Of a stretch of DNA of 64,000 bases, positions 1-8,096 are shown piece by piece. The stretch is from Dyadobacter psychrotolerans (GTDB taxonomy: Bacteria > Bacteroidota > Bacteroidia > Cytophagales > Spirosomataceae): the NCBI RefSeq assembly GCF_004349265.1, contig NZ_SMFL01000009.1, forward strand, positions 62,001-126,000. Reading direction: 5' to 3'. Below the pieces are notes generated by a model. It did no database searches, was not told the origin of the DNA, and worked only from the letters and a program-made list of their open reading frames with translations. The translations under genes and the position numbers were made by a program. Numbering within the stretch: position 1 is the first letter of the stretch; every line of letters starts with the position of its first letter.

Positions 1-273
1 GGGATTGAAGCGCTTATACTCGGATGCACCCATTATCCCCTGATAAAAAATCAGATTGCGAAATATTATGGTGATTCTGTCGAGATTCTGGATACCTCCG
101 AAATTGTAGCGAATTCGTTGAGAGCACTTTTAGAACAACATTACCTGGTAAACGAAAAGGGTGAAGGCAAAAGACAATTTTATGTCTCCGACTACACCCT
201 ATCGTTCGAACAGTCAACAAATATCTTTTTTGGCAAACAAATCCAGCTGGAACATTACCCGCTTTGGGAATAA
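1..273 (+). CDS. murI: Glutamate racemase, C-terminal part (partial at window edge)
   Basis: Last 90 codons of a gene that begins left of the window, in frame 1 and ending at TAA 271-273. Glutamate racemase interconverts L- and D-glutamate in the cytoplasm and supplies D-Glu for peptidoglycan. The fragment contains GCTHYP at its residues 8-13; the Cys there is the second catalytic cysteine of the family, and the first lies outside the window. The gene stops 2 bp before the stop codon of the convergent glycosidase, with no terminator hairpin visible between them. Aspartate racemase relatives are the only realistic alternative. Confidence 0.9.
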   Translation, partial: GIEALILGCTHYPLIKNQIAKYYGDSVEILDTSEIVANSLRALLEQHYLVNEKGEGKRQFYVSDYTLSFEQSTNIFFGKQIQLEHYPLWE

Positions 274-275
274 TA

Positions 276-2798
276 TTACTGATACACGAACTTAATCGGG
301 CCAAGTAAACCAGAAGGCATCGGCTCCCAGGAGGAAGCATCAAACTTTTTATAAGTGATGTCAACAATATTGATATCATAAAATTTCTTCCAGTCAGGTG
401 CCTGCCTGTCTCTTAAACGCATGTAATTGGCTGAAAGATTGGTCACTTCAATTTCAAGTAAATTATTTTTGGCTTTTAATAAACCGGAAGGTACATCCAG
501 ATTAAAAGGAATCGACCAGGCCGTACCGACGGATTTACCATTCAGTTTTACAGCTGCTACTTCACGAACGTCACCTAAATGCAATGATAAAATCTTACTT
601 TTAACCATTTCCTCGGAAGCATTAAAGGTAAAACTGTACCTTGCCGTTCCTGAAAAATAAACCGCAGAATCCGGCAGAGTCGTCCACGATTGCAGAGTAT
701 TTATTTTGGCAGAAGCAGGAAGAGTTGGTTTTCCTTTGACAAAATCAATCTTCCAGGATCCATCAACAGGAAATTCTTTTTTAATTGAATTATTTAAAGC
801 CAGCAGTGAATTGTCTTTTGCAATTTTCAAAAACGCGGATTCTCCTGGCATAAGTGACAAATAGATTTCTGATTTTCCATTTACATTCCTGTATGGCAGA
901 ACAGATTCACCTTTTAGCGGATCGAACTTACTGATTTTACCAGTTTGACCCAGACTAACCCATCCCTCGGTAAATTGACTACTAACATTGGCGACGAAAT
1001 AAAACACTTTACCGTCTTTTGATTTTTTACGAATAAAGGTCAATCCCTTTTTTGCCAGCTCTTCATTGACCACTCCATTTTTTAAAAGCATTTTATCCAA
1101 ATCGTTACCAACCTGCACAGAAGGCAATTTCCGAACCTCAGATATATGGTTATTGAAAACCTTTTGTCTTTCTCCATGATTTGCATAACCTGTAACCGAA
1201 TCCGGTGTTTTCCCTTCAAAAACAATTTTTGCTCCTGCTTTGGCAAGTTTTGTCAATTGTAAAAGGGTTTCCTCCGGCATAAAAGTTTCCGAAGGAATCA
1301 GGATGGTTTTGTACGAAGTTGAATCCGAAGACACATTTCCGTTTTTGCTTACATGAAGTCTATTTAACTGACTATCCGATACAAAATCAAAAGCATATCC
1401 TTCCTTCCATAATTTCTGACTCAGTTTCCCAAATGGCAGGTCCAGCAGCCAGCGATCGACGTGATGCACTTCAAGCAAATGAACACCTCCACCCGACTTG
1501 CCAGGCGTAGACCAGAGATCATGAATCGGGAAATACACCAAAACATCGTTATCCGGCTTGCTGTTTTGCAATAAATTCTGACAGTTTTCCACATACTTGT
1601 TCAGCAGCGCGAAATGTTCTGCAAAATGAGAGTTCGGGCCAAAATTGGTAGACGCATAAAACAACCAGCCCGGATAGACTTCATTAATTGGCGAATAAGT
1701 TGTCCCGTGGTAAAATATGTGATTAATCCCGGCCGTAAAAAGCTCATCCAGCTGTGGTTTTATCTGGGATAATGAAACCTTAAAATGATTCGCGAGCCAG
1801 GTTCCTGTTTCGGAGCTAACCAGTTTCTTACCTGAAAAGTGTGCAGCAGAAGAAGCAAACTTCATTGCAAGCGGATTTGGTGTGCCAAATTGTTTGATCG
1901 AATAATCAGGATCAATTCTTAAACCCGGAATATCAAAACGGCTTGTACCAAAAGATTCCGTTTCGGGGATATCAGCTTCCTCGTAAAGATCCAGCAGATT
2001 ACCGGGAGAGCCATGCGCCTGATAGCGGGTCAGGAATTTATGTTTCGTACTCCAATCCGTCCACGGATGTGCGTAACGCTCACGCAGTAATTCCGCAAGT
2101 GTTTGATGATAATCCATTTTCACCAGCTTTGAATCTTCACTGCCGGTCGAATCTTTTAGAAGTGCGAGCTTGGATTCAATGTTATATGCCCGGCGTTTTT
2201 GAAATTCCTGTGGAAAATCATCCGTCCAGTTTGCCCCGTACGCTTCGTATGAATCCATGTACATAGACCTGGGCAGGTCTTTCACAGTGGCAAACGCCGA
2301 ATCAAAGCGAGTTAAATATTGCGACATTGCGTTTTTATGAAACGGATCAAAAACCAAACCTTCGCCGCCCGGCGCCGCGCGTTTCACCGCCTGCTTTGTA
2401 TTTTTAACACTTGGTTTACCACCTTTCACGTCCATTTGTTTTGCACCCAGGGACACCGGAACATTGGGCCCTCCGAACGGCCAGCCCGTGCCCGTAGACA
2501 AATCCACGCCGAGTCCAAGCCGTTTCCCTTCACGAACCGTATGGCCCATCATATCCAGCCAATTCGGTCCCAGGAATGGGATGAAACCGGCCTCGGCACC
2601 TTTTACTCCGTAAATCGGTATGATATGAACTCCACCTAAACCTGACTTTTGAAAAATTTCGAGCTGTTTGGTTATATCCTGCTTTGTTACGGCGCTACCC
2701 ATCCACCACCAAAAAGTCCATGGTTTAGCAGTTGAAATTTCCTGTGCGTTTACTGAGAAATTCAGCAGGATAAGTATTGTCAGAAGTATGGATCGCAT
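276..2798 (-). CDS. GH106-like glycoside hydrolase (alpha-L-rhamnosidase type), exported
   Basis: 840 residues. The first 18 (MRSILLTILILLNFSVNA, then QE) form a Sec signal peptide, so the enzyme acts in the periplasm or outside. The segment after it (KPWTFWWWMGSAVTK, a GLGGVHIIPIYG stretch, then STGTGWPFGGP near residues 100-110) is characteristic of the GH106 rhamnosidase-like group in Bacteroidota. A C-terminal beta-sandwich (about 690-840) resembles the sugar-binding end module of these proteins. GH106 enzymes are often above 1000 residues, so this one is short. No SusC/SusD pair, sulfatase or other glycosidase adjoins it, so the substrate cannot be read from context; alpha-L-rhamnose linkages are the family-based guess. 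It starts at ATG 2798. Confidence 0.75.
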   Translation of the reverse strand: MRSILLTILILLNFSVNAQEISTAKPWTFWWWMGSAVTKQDITKQLEIFQKSGLGGVHIIPIYGVKGAEAGFIPFLGPNWLDMMGHTVREGKRLGLGVDLSTGTGWPFGGPNVPVSLGAKQMDVKGGKPSVKNTKQAVKRAAPGGEGLVFDPFHKNAMSQYLTRFDSAFATVKDLPRSMYMDSYEAYGANWTDDFPQEFQKRRAYNIESKLALLKDSTGSEDSKLVKMDYHQTLAELLRERYAHPWTDWSTKHKFLTRYQAHGSPGNLLDLYEEADIPETESFGTSRFDIPGLRIDPDYSIKQFGTPNPLAMKFASSAAHFSGKKLVSSETGTWLANHFKVSLSQIKPQLDELFTAGINHIFYHGTTYSPINEVYPGWLFYASTNFGPNSHFAEHFALLNKYVENCQNLLQNSKPDNDVLVYFPIHDLWSTPGKSGGGVHLLEVHHVDRWLLDLPFGKLSQKLWKEGYAFDFVSDSQLNRLHVSKNGNVSSDSTSYKTILIPSETFMPEETLLQLTKLAKAGAKIVFEGKTPDSVTGYANHGERQKVFNNHISEVRKLPSVQVGNDLDKMLLKNGVVNEELAKKGLTFIRKKSKDGKVFYFVANVSSQFTEGWVSLGQTGKISKFDPLKGESVLPYRNVNGKSEIYLSLMPGESAFLKIAKDNSLLALNNSIKKEFPVDGSWKIDFVKGKPTLPASAKINTLQSWTTLPDSAVYFSGTARYSFTFNASEEMVKSKILSLHLGDVREVAAVKLNGKSVGTAWSIPFNLDVPSGLLKAKNNLLEIEVTNLSANYMRLRDRQAPDWKKFYDINIVDITYKKFDASSWEPMPSGLLGPIKFVYQ

Positions 2799-2891
2799 AA
2801 AAAAACGTTTGGTAGTAAAGGCGTCAGGATAAATTATTACCCTTCAATTTGGATTTTTTTCTTAAACTAATTTACAAGTTTAACTGTAGAC

Positions 2892-2922
2892 AAAAAAAGC
2901 GGAACCGTTATCCGGATTCCGC
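2892..2922 (-). terminator. Rho-independent terminator of the respiratory operon
   Basis: On the minus strand a stem GCGGAATCCG/CGGTTCCGC (9 pairs with one bulged base, short AT loop) is followed by a run of seven T. It lies 24 bp past the stop of the last gene of the act-cox operon and before the glycosidase gene, so it probably ends the 16.7-kb transcript. Confidence 0.7.
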
Positions 2923-2946
2923 CTGCACTATTCATGGTGAAAATTA

Positions 2947-3228
2947 TTAGCTCTGATACGCCTGCCTGATTCTGGAATTAATAAAATCCCGCTCCTGCTG
3001 ATTTTTTTTACTGTTCCGATACCAAAGGTAACCAATCACCGCTACGATCAGGTAGGGCATCACAAACAGGTATACGATTCCCGTGTTCAAACCCACGCCT
3101 ACGTTGTTCCTGCCATTACCCATAGAACTCTCAACGGAACCTCTGCACATGGCACATTGTGCATAGGTATCTGCAGATGTAAGAATAAACATCAACAGCA
3201 TGCCAAAAATGATCGCGAATTTTTTCAT
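2947..3228 (-). CDS. Small exported CxxC membrane protein at end of oxidase operon
   Basis: 93 residues. Residues 1-24 (MKKFAIIFGMLLMFILTSAD and following) look like a signal peptide ending TYAQ, followed at once by CAMCRGSVESS, then one membrane helix (about 48-70) and a charged tail. The frame is open further upstream, but ATG 3228 overlaps the DUF420 gene stop as ATGA, fits the signal peptide and is the sensible start. The function is unknown. Its place after SCO and DUF420 genes and its CxxC right after the cleavage site suggest a role in copper or thiol handling during oxidase assembly; this is inference. Small proteins of this pattern recur beside oxidase genes in Bacteroidota, as far as I recall. 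Confidence 0.75.
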   Translation of the reverse strand: MKKFAIIFGMLLMFILTSADTYAQCAMCRGSVESSMGNGRNNVGVGLNTGIVYLFVMPYLIVAVIGYLWYRNSKKNQQERDFINSRIRQAYQS

Positions 3229-3767
3229 ACGTAATATGGACTGATCATTAAGTAAACTACAACGCCTGAGATACTTACGTAAAGCCAGATCGGCAATGCA
3301 TATTTTACAGCCTTCCTGTGTTCGGGAAGCTGATTGGTGTATCCAAAATAGACTGCACGTAATACAAACCAAACTACGCCTATTGATAGTAAAATATGTG
3401 AGATCAATAGAAAGTAGTAGGTAAAACGAAGAACCGAACCTGAGCCTCCGAAGGGCGTTGACTCATTTGAAATATGATACAATATATAACAAACCAGAAA
3501 AACAGCCCCCAGCAAAAAAGCGACAGTCATCATCTGTCTGTGTGCGGTACGATTGTTTTTTCTGATAAAATAATATCCCAAAAGAAGAAATATTGCTGTC
3601 AGGGAATTAATAATACCAATTACATGCGGCAAAACTTTTGTCCAGGTACCAAGGTCAACTTTTTGACGAATGCCAAGGATTGCAGCAACTGCCAAAGGAA
3701 TTACGATCGCCAGGATGTTGATAATCCTTTGATATTTTTGTTTTTTTTCTAAAATCAAAGTGGCCAT
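3225..3767 (-). CDS. DUF420 membrane protein, probable oxidase assembly factor
   Basis: 180 residues with about five membrane helices (roughly 15-35, 47-67, 80-100, 118-138, 155-176) and conserved His residues in and near them (HVIG, HRQM, SHILLS, EHRK). It matches the DUF420 family. CtaM/YozB of Firmicutes, linked to aa3-type oxidase maturation, belongs to this family as I recall, so a heme or copper insertion role is plausible. The gene overlaps the next one by 4 bp (ATGA) and begins 3 bp after the SCO-like gene, a tight translational unit. It starts at ATG 3767. Confidence 0.8.
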   Translation of the reverse strand: MATLILEKKQKYQRIINILAIVIPLAVAAILGIRQKVDLGTWTKVLPHVIGIINSLTAIFLLLGYYFIRKNNRTAHRQMMTVAFLLGAVFLVCYILYHISNESTPFGGSGSVLRFTYYFLLISHILLSIGVVWFVLRAVYFGYTNQLPEHRKAVKYALPIWLYVSISGVVVYLMISPYYV

Positions 3768-3769
3768 AA

Positions 3770-4423
3770 CTATTTTTTCAAGGCTTCCCTTTTTTCAAAA
3801 TCTAAAATCTTTATCTCCGCCATAAGCCGGTTTGCCTCCTCCGGATCAGTTCCGTTATAATAACCTCTGATATGACCATTCTCATCAATAAGTATTAACT
3901 TATTATTTGCAGAATTGGTTTTCGCGCCGGGTACTTTTGTCTGATATTTCAGCGTCTTGTTCAAAGTTTCTTCCAAATCCGAAGTAGAACTTATCACAAC
4001 CAACCATCCCTCTTTACTTTGAAGCACTTTCGTATTTTCTGAAGAATCAGATGGGACCCCAGTTATTGTTAGAAGATTTAAATTAACTATTGCTTGTCTC
4101 AGCTGATATACCCTATCAAGATTACCCATTGTGATCTGACAAGTATCATCGCAGGCGCCAGGCAAATAGTTAACTACAGTCAGTTTATTTTTAAAAACTT
4201 CCTTTGATACTTCCTGCCCATCGGGTTTTAATGCCTTTATTCCTTTCACCTCATAAAAAAGCGTATCCTCATTATTCACAATTACCTTCCCTTTCGAATC
4301 CGTTAAAGGATGGTAAAAAGGAACGCCGTAATGATTGGTGGCGAAAAACCTCAGAAATGTAAAAATCAAAGCCGGAATCACTAATGTAACGATCAGTAAT
4401 CCGGCTTTGCTATATTTATTCAT
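3770..4423 (-). CDS. SCO1/SenC-like protein with unusual metal site
   Basis: 217 residues from ATG 4423. A GTG at 4438 that overlaps the oxidase subunit IV stop (GTGA) would add 5 residues and cannot be excluded. One N-terminal membrane helix (about 8-27) anchors a thioredoxin-like periplasmic domain. The CxxxC pair of SCO proteins is present (C91, C95 in GACDDTC), and a LIDENGHIRGYYNG strand matches the fold. SCO proteins deliver copper to the CuA site of oxidase subunit II or act as thiol reductases. The distal His normally found just before the LID strand is replaced (TNSANNKLILID), so copper binding may differ. It sits in the operon with oxidase subunits and DUF420. Confidence 0.85.
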   Translation of the reverse strand: MNKYSKAGLLIVTLVIPALIFTFLRFFATNHYGVPFYHPLTDSKGKVIVNNEDTLFYEVKGIKALKPDGQEVSKEVFKNKLTVVNYLPGACDDTCQITMGNLDRVYQLRQAIVNLNLLTITGVPSDSSENTKVLQSKEGWLVVISSTSDLEETLNKTLKYQTKVPGAKTNSANNKLILIDENGHIRGYYNGTDPEEANRLMAEIKILDFEKREALKK

Positions 4424-4434
4424 ATTTTTAATAC

Positions 4435-4764
4435 TCACCCAAACACTGCATCGAAGATCGCACTACCTTCTAAAAGGAGAGCAAGAATCAGCCATGCAAC
4501 AAAAATGATAGGAACTAGAATCGACCAGATTAAAGTTTTGGTCTCATGCTTTAAGTGCATAAATTCTCCCACAATATAAAACGCCTTAACAATGGTCATG
4601 ACGATGAAGATACCCACCTTCAAAACACCATGAGGTACCATAAAGGCAATAACGAATTCAAGGGCGGTCAGGATTAAAAGTATCCAGAATGTTTTCCAGA
4701 TAGCTTTGCGCTGCTCGGCGCCGGCATTTGGATCCTGATTGTGTATATGATGAACTTCTGACAT
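4435..4764 (-). CDS. Cytochrome c oxidase subunit IV (bacterial type)
   Basis: 109 residues with three membrane helices (about 24-44, 50-68, 79-100) and an N-terminal His-rich cytoplasmic stretch. This matches the short subunit IV/CyoD-like family that packs against subunit III of heme-copper oxidases. It follows the second subunit III gene by 29 bp and overlaps the possible GTG start of the SCO-like gene. It starts at ATG 4764. The membrane topology and the position in the operon support the call; the sequence itself is short and not very distinctive. Confidence 0.85.
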   Translation of the reverse strand: MSEVHHIHNQDPNAGAEQRKAIWKTFWILLILTALEFVIAFMVPHGVLKVGIFIVMTIVKAFYIVGEFMHLKHETKTLIWSILVPIIFVAWLILALLLEGSAIFDAVFG

Positions 4765-4793
4765 ATGATCTAAAATTTAAAGAATTCTGAGGA

Positions 4794-5564
4794 TTAAACC
4801 AGATAAAAGAATGTAAATACAAATACCCAAACCAAGTCAACAAAGTGCCAGTAAAGACCAACCTTCTCAACCATTTCGTAGCTTCCGCGTTTGTCGTAAA
4901 AACCAGTTGCTGAACGGAAGAATATCAAAATATTCAAAATAACTCCACTGAACACGTGTGTTCCGTGAAAACCGGTGATGAAGAAAAAGAAGTTTGCAAA
5001 CAAAGTAGGACCGTACTGATTCTCTGTGAGATTAGCCCCGAAAATGGTTTTACTGACTTGTACTCCGTCTTCAAATACTTTAAAAACTGAACCTGACTCT
5101 GTTCCGTGGATAAAGTGAGACCATTCCCAAGCCTGGCAACCAAGAAAGGTGAATCCACCCAGGATAGTCCAAAGCATATATTTTTCAACGCTCTCACGAT
5201 CCATACGATGACCGGCTTCAACTGCCAATACCATTGTTACACTACTGGCGATCAGAATAAATGTCATGATACCCACAAAAACAAGAGGCAGAGACATTCC
5301 GTGCAAAAACGGAACTGCTTCATATACTCTTTCAGGGATTGGCCAGTATAAATTTGAAAAAGTAAAGTCGGCTCTATTGCCTTCAAATGCAGGAAAACTG
5401 AAACGCGCTGTTCCATAAGCCACCAGCAAGGCAGAAAAAGTAAAGGTATCCGAAATGAGGAAAAACCACATCATCAGTTTACCGTAACTTGCTTTCATAG
5501 GCTCAATACCCCCCATCCACATTTTGGGTTCTACCGTGCCAGGTGTTGTTACATGTGCAGCCAT
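4794..5564 (-). CDS. ctaE: Cytochrome c oxidase subunit III
   Basis: 256 residues, about seven membrane helices. Near the C-terminus it carries FHGTHVFSGV and YWHFVDLVWVFVF, the subunit III signatures. Subunit III stabilises the catalytic subunit I and helps proton uptake in aa3 oxidases. It is the second of two consecutive subunit III-type genes (12 bp apart), an arrangement common in Bacteroidota. It starts at ATG 5564. No redox cofactor is expected in this subunit. Confidence 0.93.
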   Translation of the reverse strand: MAAHVTTPGTVEPKMWMGGIEPMKASYGKLMMWFFLISDTFTFSALLVAYGTARFSFPAFEGNRADFTFSNLYWPIPERVYEAVPFLHGMSLPLVFVGIMTFILIASSVTMVLAVEAGHRMDRESVEKYMLWTILGGFTFLGCQAWEWSHFIHGTESGSVFKVFEDGVQVSKTIFGANLTENQYGPTLFANFFFFITGFHGTHVFSGVILNILIFFRSATGFYDKRGSYEMVEKVGLYWHFVDLVWVFVFTFFYLV

Positions 5565-5577
5565 TGGTGAAAAAATT

Positions 5578-6165
5578 TCAATTAAAAGTCAATAAAAAAA
5601 CAAAAAGGTATAACCAGAGAATATCTAAAAAATGCCAGTACGTTGTGCAAATCTGAATTCTTCTGAGATTCTTGGAATGAATATTTAACCGGAATGCAGC
5701 CGTTAGTGCTGTTATCAAAACAATTAATCCGGTTATAATATGAAATCCGTGTAATCCTGTAAATACATAAAAAAACGAGCCCGAAGGATTCCCTACAAAA
5801 TAGACATTCATGTCTACAAGCTGTTTCCAACCTTCAAACTGCATCCAGAGAAAAGCCAGACCCAGTGCAAAAGTAATAGAAATTGCTATTTTCAATTGGT
5901 TGAACTGATCTTTTTTTGCTGCAAAATATGCGTACTGCATAACCAGGCTACTCGCGATCAAAACTCCGGTGCTATACCAGAAAATCTTTGGCATCTCAAA
6001 TTCCAGCCAGTTACCTTCCGCTCTTCTTACCAGATAAGCACTTGTCTGTGAAGCAAAAAGCATTATAATGCTTACCAGAAATAACCAAAGTATAAATTTT
6101 ACCGGATCCATCGCCAGAGTTTCCCTGGGGCCTTTATCCATTTTAACCTGCTGAATATTCTCCAT
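5578..6165 (-). CDS. Cytochrome c oxidase subunit III-like protein (five-helix form)
   Basis: 195 residues and five membrane helices, against about seven in the neighbouring full-length subunit III. LHGFHIITGLIVL and YWHFLDILWLYLFVFLL are the subunit III motifs. It is probably a second copy of the subunit III fold in the same oxidase; whether both are in the mature enzyme is not shown by sequence. It starts at ATG 6165, 18 bp after the heme O synthase stop. Confidence 0.9.
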   Translation of the reverse strand: MENIQQVKMDKGPRETLAMDPVKFILWLFLVSIIMLFASQTSAYLVRRAEGNWLEFEMPKIFWYSTGVLIASSLVMQYAYFAAKKDQFNQLKIAISITFALGLAFLWMQFEGWKQLVDMNVYFVGNPSGSFFYVFTGLHGFHIITGLIVLITALTAAFRLNIHSKNLRRIQICTTYWHFLDILWLYLFVFLLTFN

Positions 6166-6183
6166 CTCTTTCTTAATCAGTTA

Positions 6184-7065
6184 TCACAATTTATCCAACA
6201 AAAATGCAATCTGTACAATCGGTAAATATATAAACGAGCCAAACATAAGCTGACGTGCTGTTTTGTCCGAACACTTTCTCATTAAGTGAAAGGTTTGAGC
6301 CAAGAACAAAACGCCGAAAACAGTAGCTATAAAAGCAGAATTGATTCCTGTCATACCCAACTCATATGGCAGCCATCCGATTGGCAATAAAAACAACGTG
6401 TAGATCATGATCTGCAGCGTTGTACCAGAATCTTTTAAACCGTTTGCAGGAAGCAATTTAAATCCGGCACGTTTATAATCGTCATCCAATACCCATGCAA
6501 TCGCCCAAAAATGAGGAAATTGCCAGAAAAACTGAATAGCAAACAAAATGCCAGGTTCAAGACCAAAATGATTTGTAGCGGCCACCCAACCAATCATCGG
6601 AGGAAATGCTCCCGGAAAAGCACCCACAAAAACAGCGATCGGACCAACTCTCTTTAATGGTGTGTAAACGAAACCGTACAGCACCAGTGATAAAAGCGAA
6701 ATGAGCCCGGTAGTTAAATTAAAAACCGAAACAAATATAACCAGTGACGAAACACCAAGTATCCCACACCAGACAATAGCCTGGTTAACGGTTATCCTAC
6801 CACTCGGCAACGGTCTGCCGGCAGTCCGTTTCATCAATTTGTCAAGATCTTTTTCAATGATCTGATTGATGATATTAGCTGCTCCTGTAATTCCGATGGA
6901 CGCCAAAATGAACAAAACCATTTTAGTCCACACCACCTCGGTCGCTCCCAAACAATATCCCATCGCCCCGGAAAATGCAATAAGCGATGCCAATCTGAAT
7001 TTTAGTAATTCAAATAAAACCCGTACTCTTTCTCCTATTGATAAATCTACTACTGCTGACGTCAT
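6184..7065 (-). CDS. ctaB: Heme O synthase (protoheme IX farnesyltransferase)
   Basis: 293 residues, about nine membrane helices of the UbiA prenyltransferase fold. The first Asp-rich motif is present as NQIIEKDLDKLMKRTAGRPL (about 87-106), followed by YTPLKR and a second polar loop LDDDYKRAGFKLL. It farnesylates heme B to heme O, which CtaA then converts to heme A for the aa3 oxidase of this operon. The ATG overlaps the ctaA stop by one base (TAATG), so translation is probably coupled. Confidence 0.95.
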   Translation of the reverse strand: MTSAVVDLSIGERVRVLFELLKFRLASLIAFSGAMGYCLGATEVVWTKMVLFILASIGITGAANIINQIIEKDLDKLMKRTAGRPLPSGRITVNQAIVWCGILGVSSLVIFVSVFNLTTGLISLLSLVLYGFVYTPLKRVGPIAVFVGAFPGAFPPMIGWVAATNHFGLEPGILFAIQFFWQFPHFWAIAWVLDDDYKRAGFKLLPANGLKDSGTTLQIMIYTLFLLPIGWLPYELGMTGINSAFIATVFGVLFLAQTFHLMRKCSDKTARQLMFGSFIYLPIVQIAFLLDKL

Positions 7066-8096
7066 TATTTTAAAAGAATTTCATCTACACCAATTCCACC
7101 CACTTCTTGTCCTTTAACCAAATACTTATTCTTATTTACTAACAGCCATACCACAAATTGAAGTCCAATAAGTAATATCGCCAATGTCAGGTGTACCGGC
7201 TGTGCATAAGGAGGAACTCCAAAATAAGCCATTAAAATACCCGATGCCAATTCAACCACCAATATCGCAACACAAAGTTTAGACAATTTGACTAATAACC
7301 TATCTGACCCGTTATTGGTAACCTCATAAAACCAGAACAGGTTAACGGCCAGTATCAAAATTGAAAACGAGCGGTGTACATAAAACCTGTAATCCAGTTT
7401 GTCTATCCATGACGCCCTTGCTTCATAGCCAAATATCTTAATTACCTCATCGATATTTTCCCTTACCTGTGTCCCCAGGAGAATCTGAAGCAGTGAAAAA
7501 GTCAGCACAACCCATCCTAATGTATTCAAGATACGTTTGTTGATACCAAATTCCAGTATCCGCTGTGAAAACGACGACCAGGTAAAGAGGTATAACAAAA
7601 TAAACACAATCACAATGGCCAGCAACATGTGCAGGGTGATCATCACCGGCATCAGCTCTGTTGACACTACCTTTGAACCCAGCCAACCCTGAATTCCAAC
7701 AAGCAAAAACGCCGCAAGACTGTAATAGAATATCTTTTTAGAACCGGATTTTAAATAAGGAACTGAGGCAAGAAGCGTCAGAAATATCATCACTCCTGTA
7801 AAAGCTCCAATTAGCCGGTTTCCATACTCTATCCAGGTTTTCACAGGATTAAACTCGATCTCCCCTTTCAGTTTAGCTCCGTATATTGTTTTATAATCCG
7901 CGGGTAGTTCTGAAAGTTTGGTAGGCGGTATCCATCTTCCAAAGCACTTTGGCCAGTCGGGACATCCCATTCCGGCTCCGGTACTTCTTACAACTCCACC
8001 AGCAATAATAAGGCAATAGAGTGTAATTACAGTATTCAAAGCCAACCGCCTGAAACGACGGCTGGCTTTGATATTAATGGGAGTTGAACTGGTCAT
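7065..8096 (-). CDS. ctaA: Heme A synthase (COX15/CtaA family)
   Basis: 343 residues with eight membrane helices in two four-helix halves. It oxidises the C8 methyl of heme O to give heme A. The periplasmic Cys pair of the type II family is present (C45 and C51 in GCPDWPKC). Heme-ligand candidates H in ITLHMLLA, YVHRSFS and QPVHLTLA are present, but the fourth, in the ExxHR motif, is Asn93 (EYGNRLIG). The start ATG 8096 lies inside the 3' end of subunit I (23-bp overlap); no later Met would preserve the first helix. It is co-expressed with ctaB and the oxidase. Confidence 0.92.
   Translation of the reverse strand: MTSSTPINIKASRRFRRLALNTVITLYCLIIAGGVVRSTGAGMGCPDWPKCFGRWIPPTKLSELPADYKTIYGAKLKGEIEFNPVKTWIEYGNRLIGAFTGVMIFLTLLASVPYLKSGSKKIFYYSLAAFLLVGIQGWLGSKVVSTELMPVMITLHMLLAIVIVFILLYLFTWSSFSQRILEFGINKRILNTLGWVVLTFSLLQILLGTQVRENIDEVIKIFGYEARASWIDKLDYRFYVHRSFSILILAVNLFWFYEVTNNGSDRLLVKLSKLCVAILVVELASGILMAYFGVPPYAQPVHLTLAILLIGLQFVVWLLVNKNKYLVKGQEVGGIGVDEILLK

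Noticed and set aside
2947..3372. Longer 141-codon version of the small CAMC protein
   Set aside because: The extra N-terminus lies inside the DUF420 gene in another frame; the internal ATG gives a signal peptide and a 4-bp overlap.
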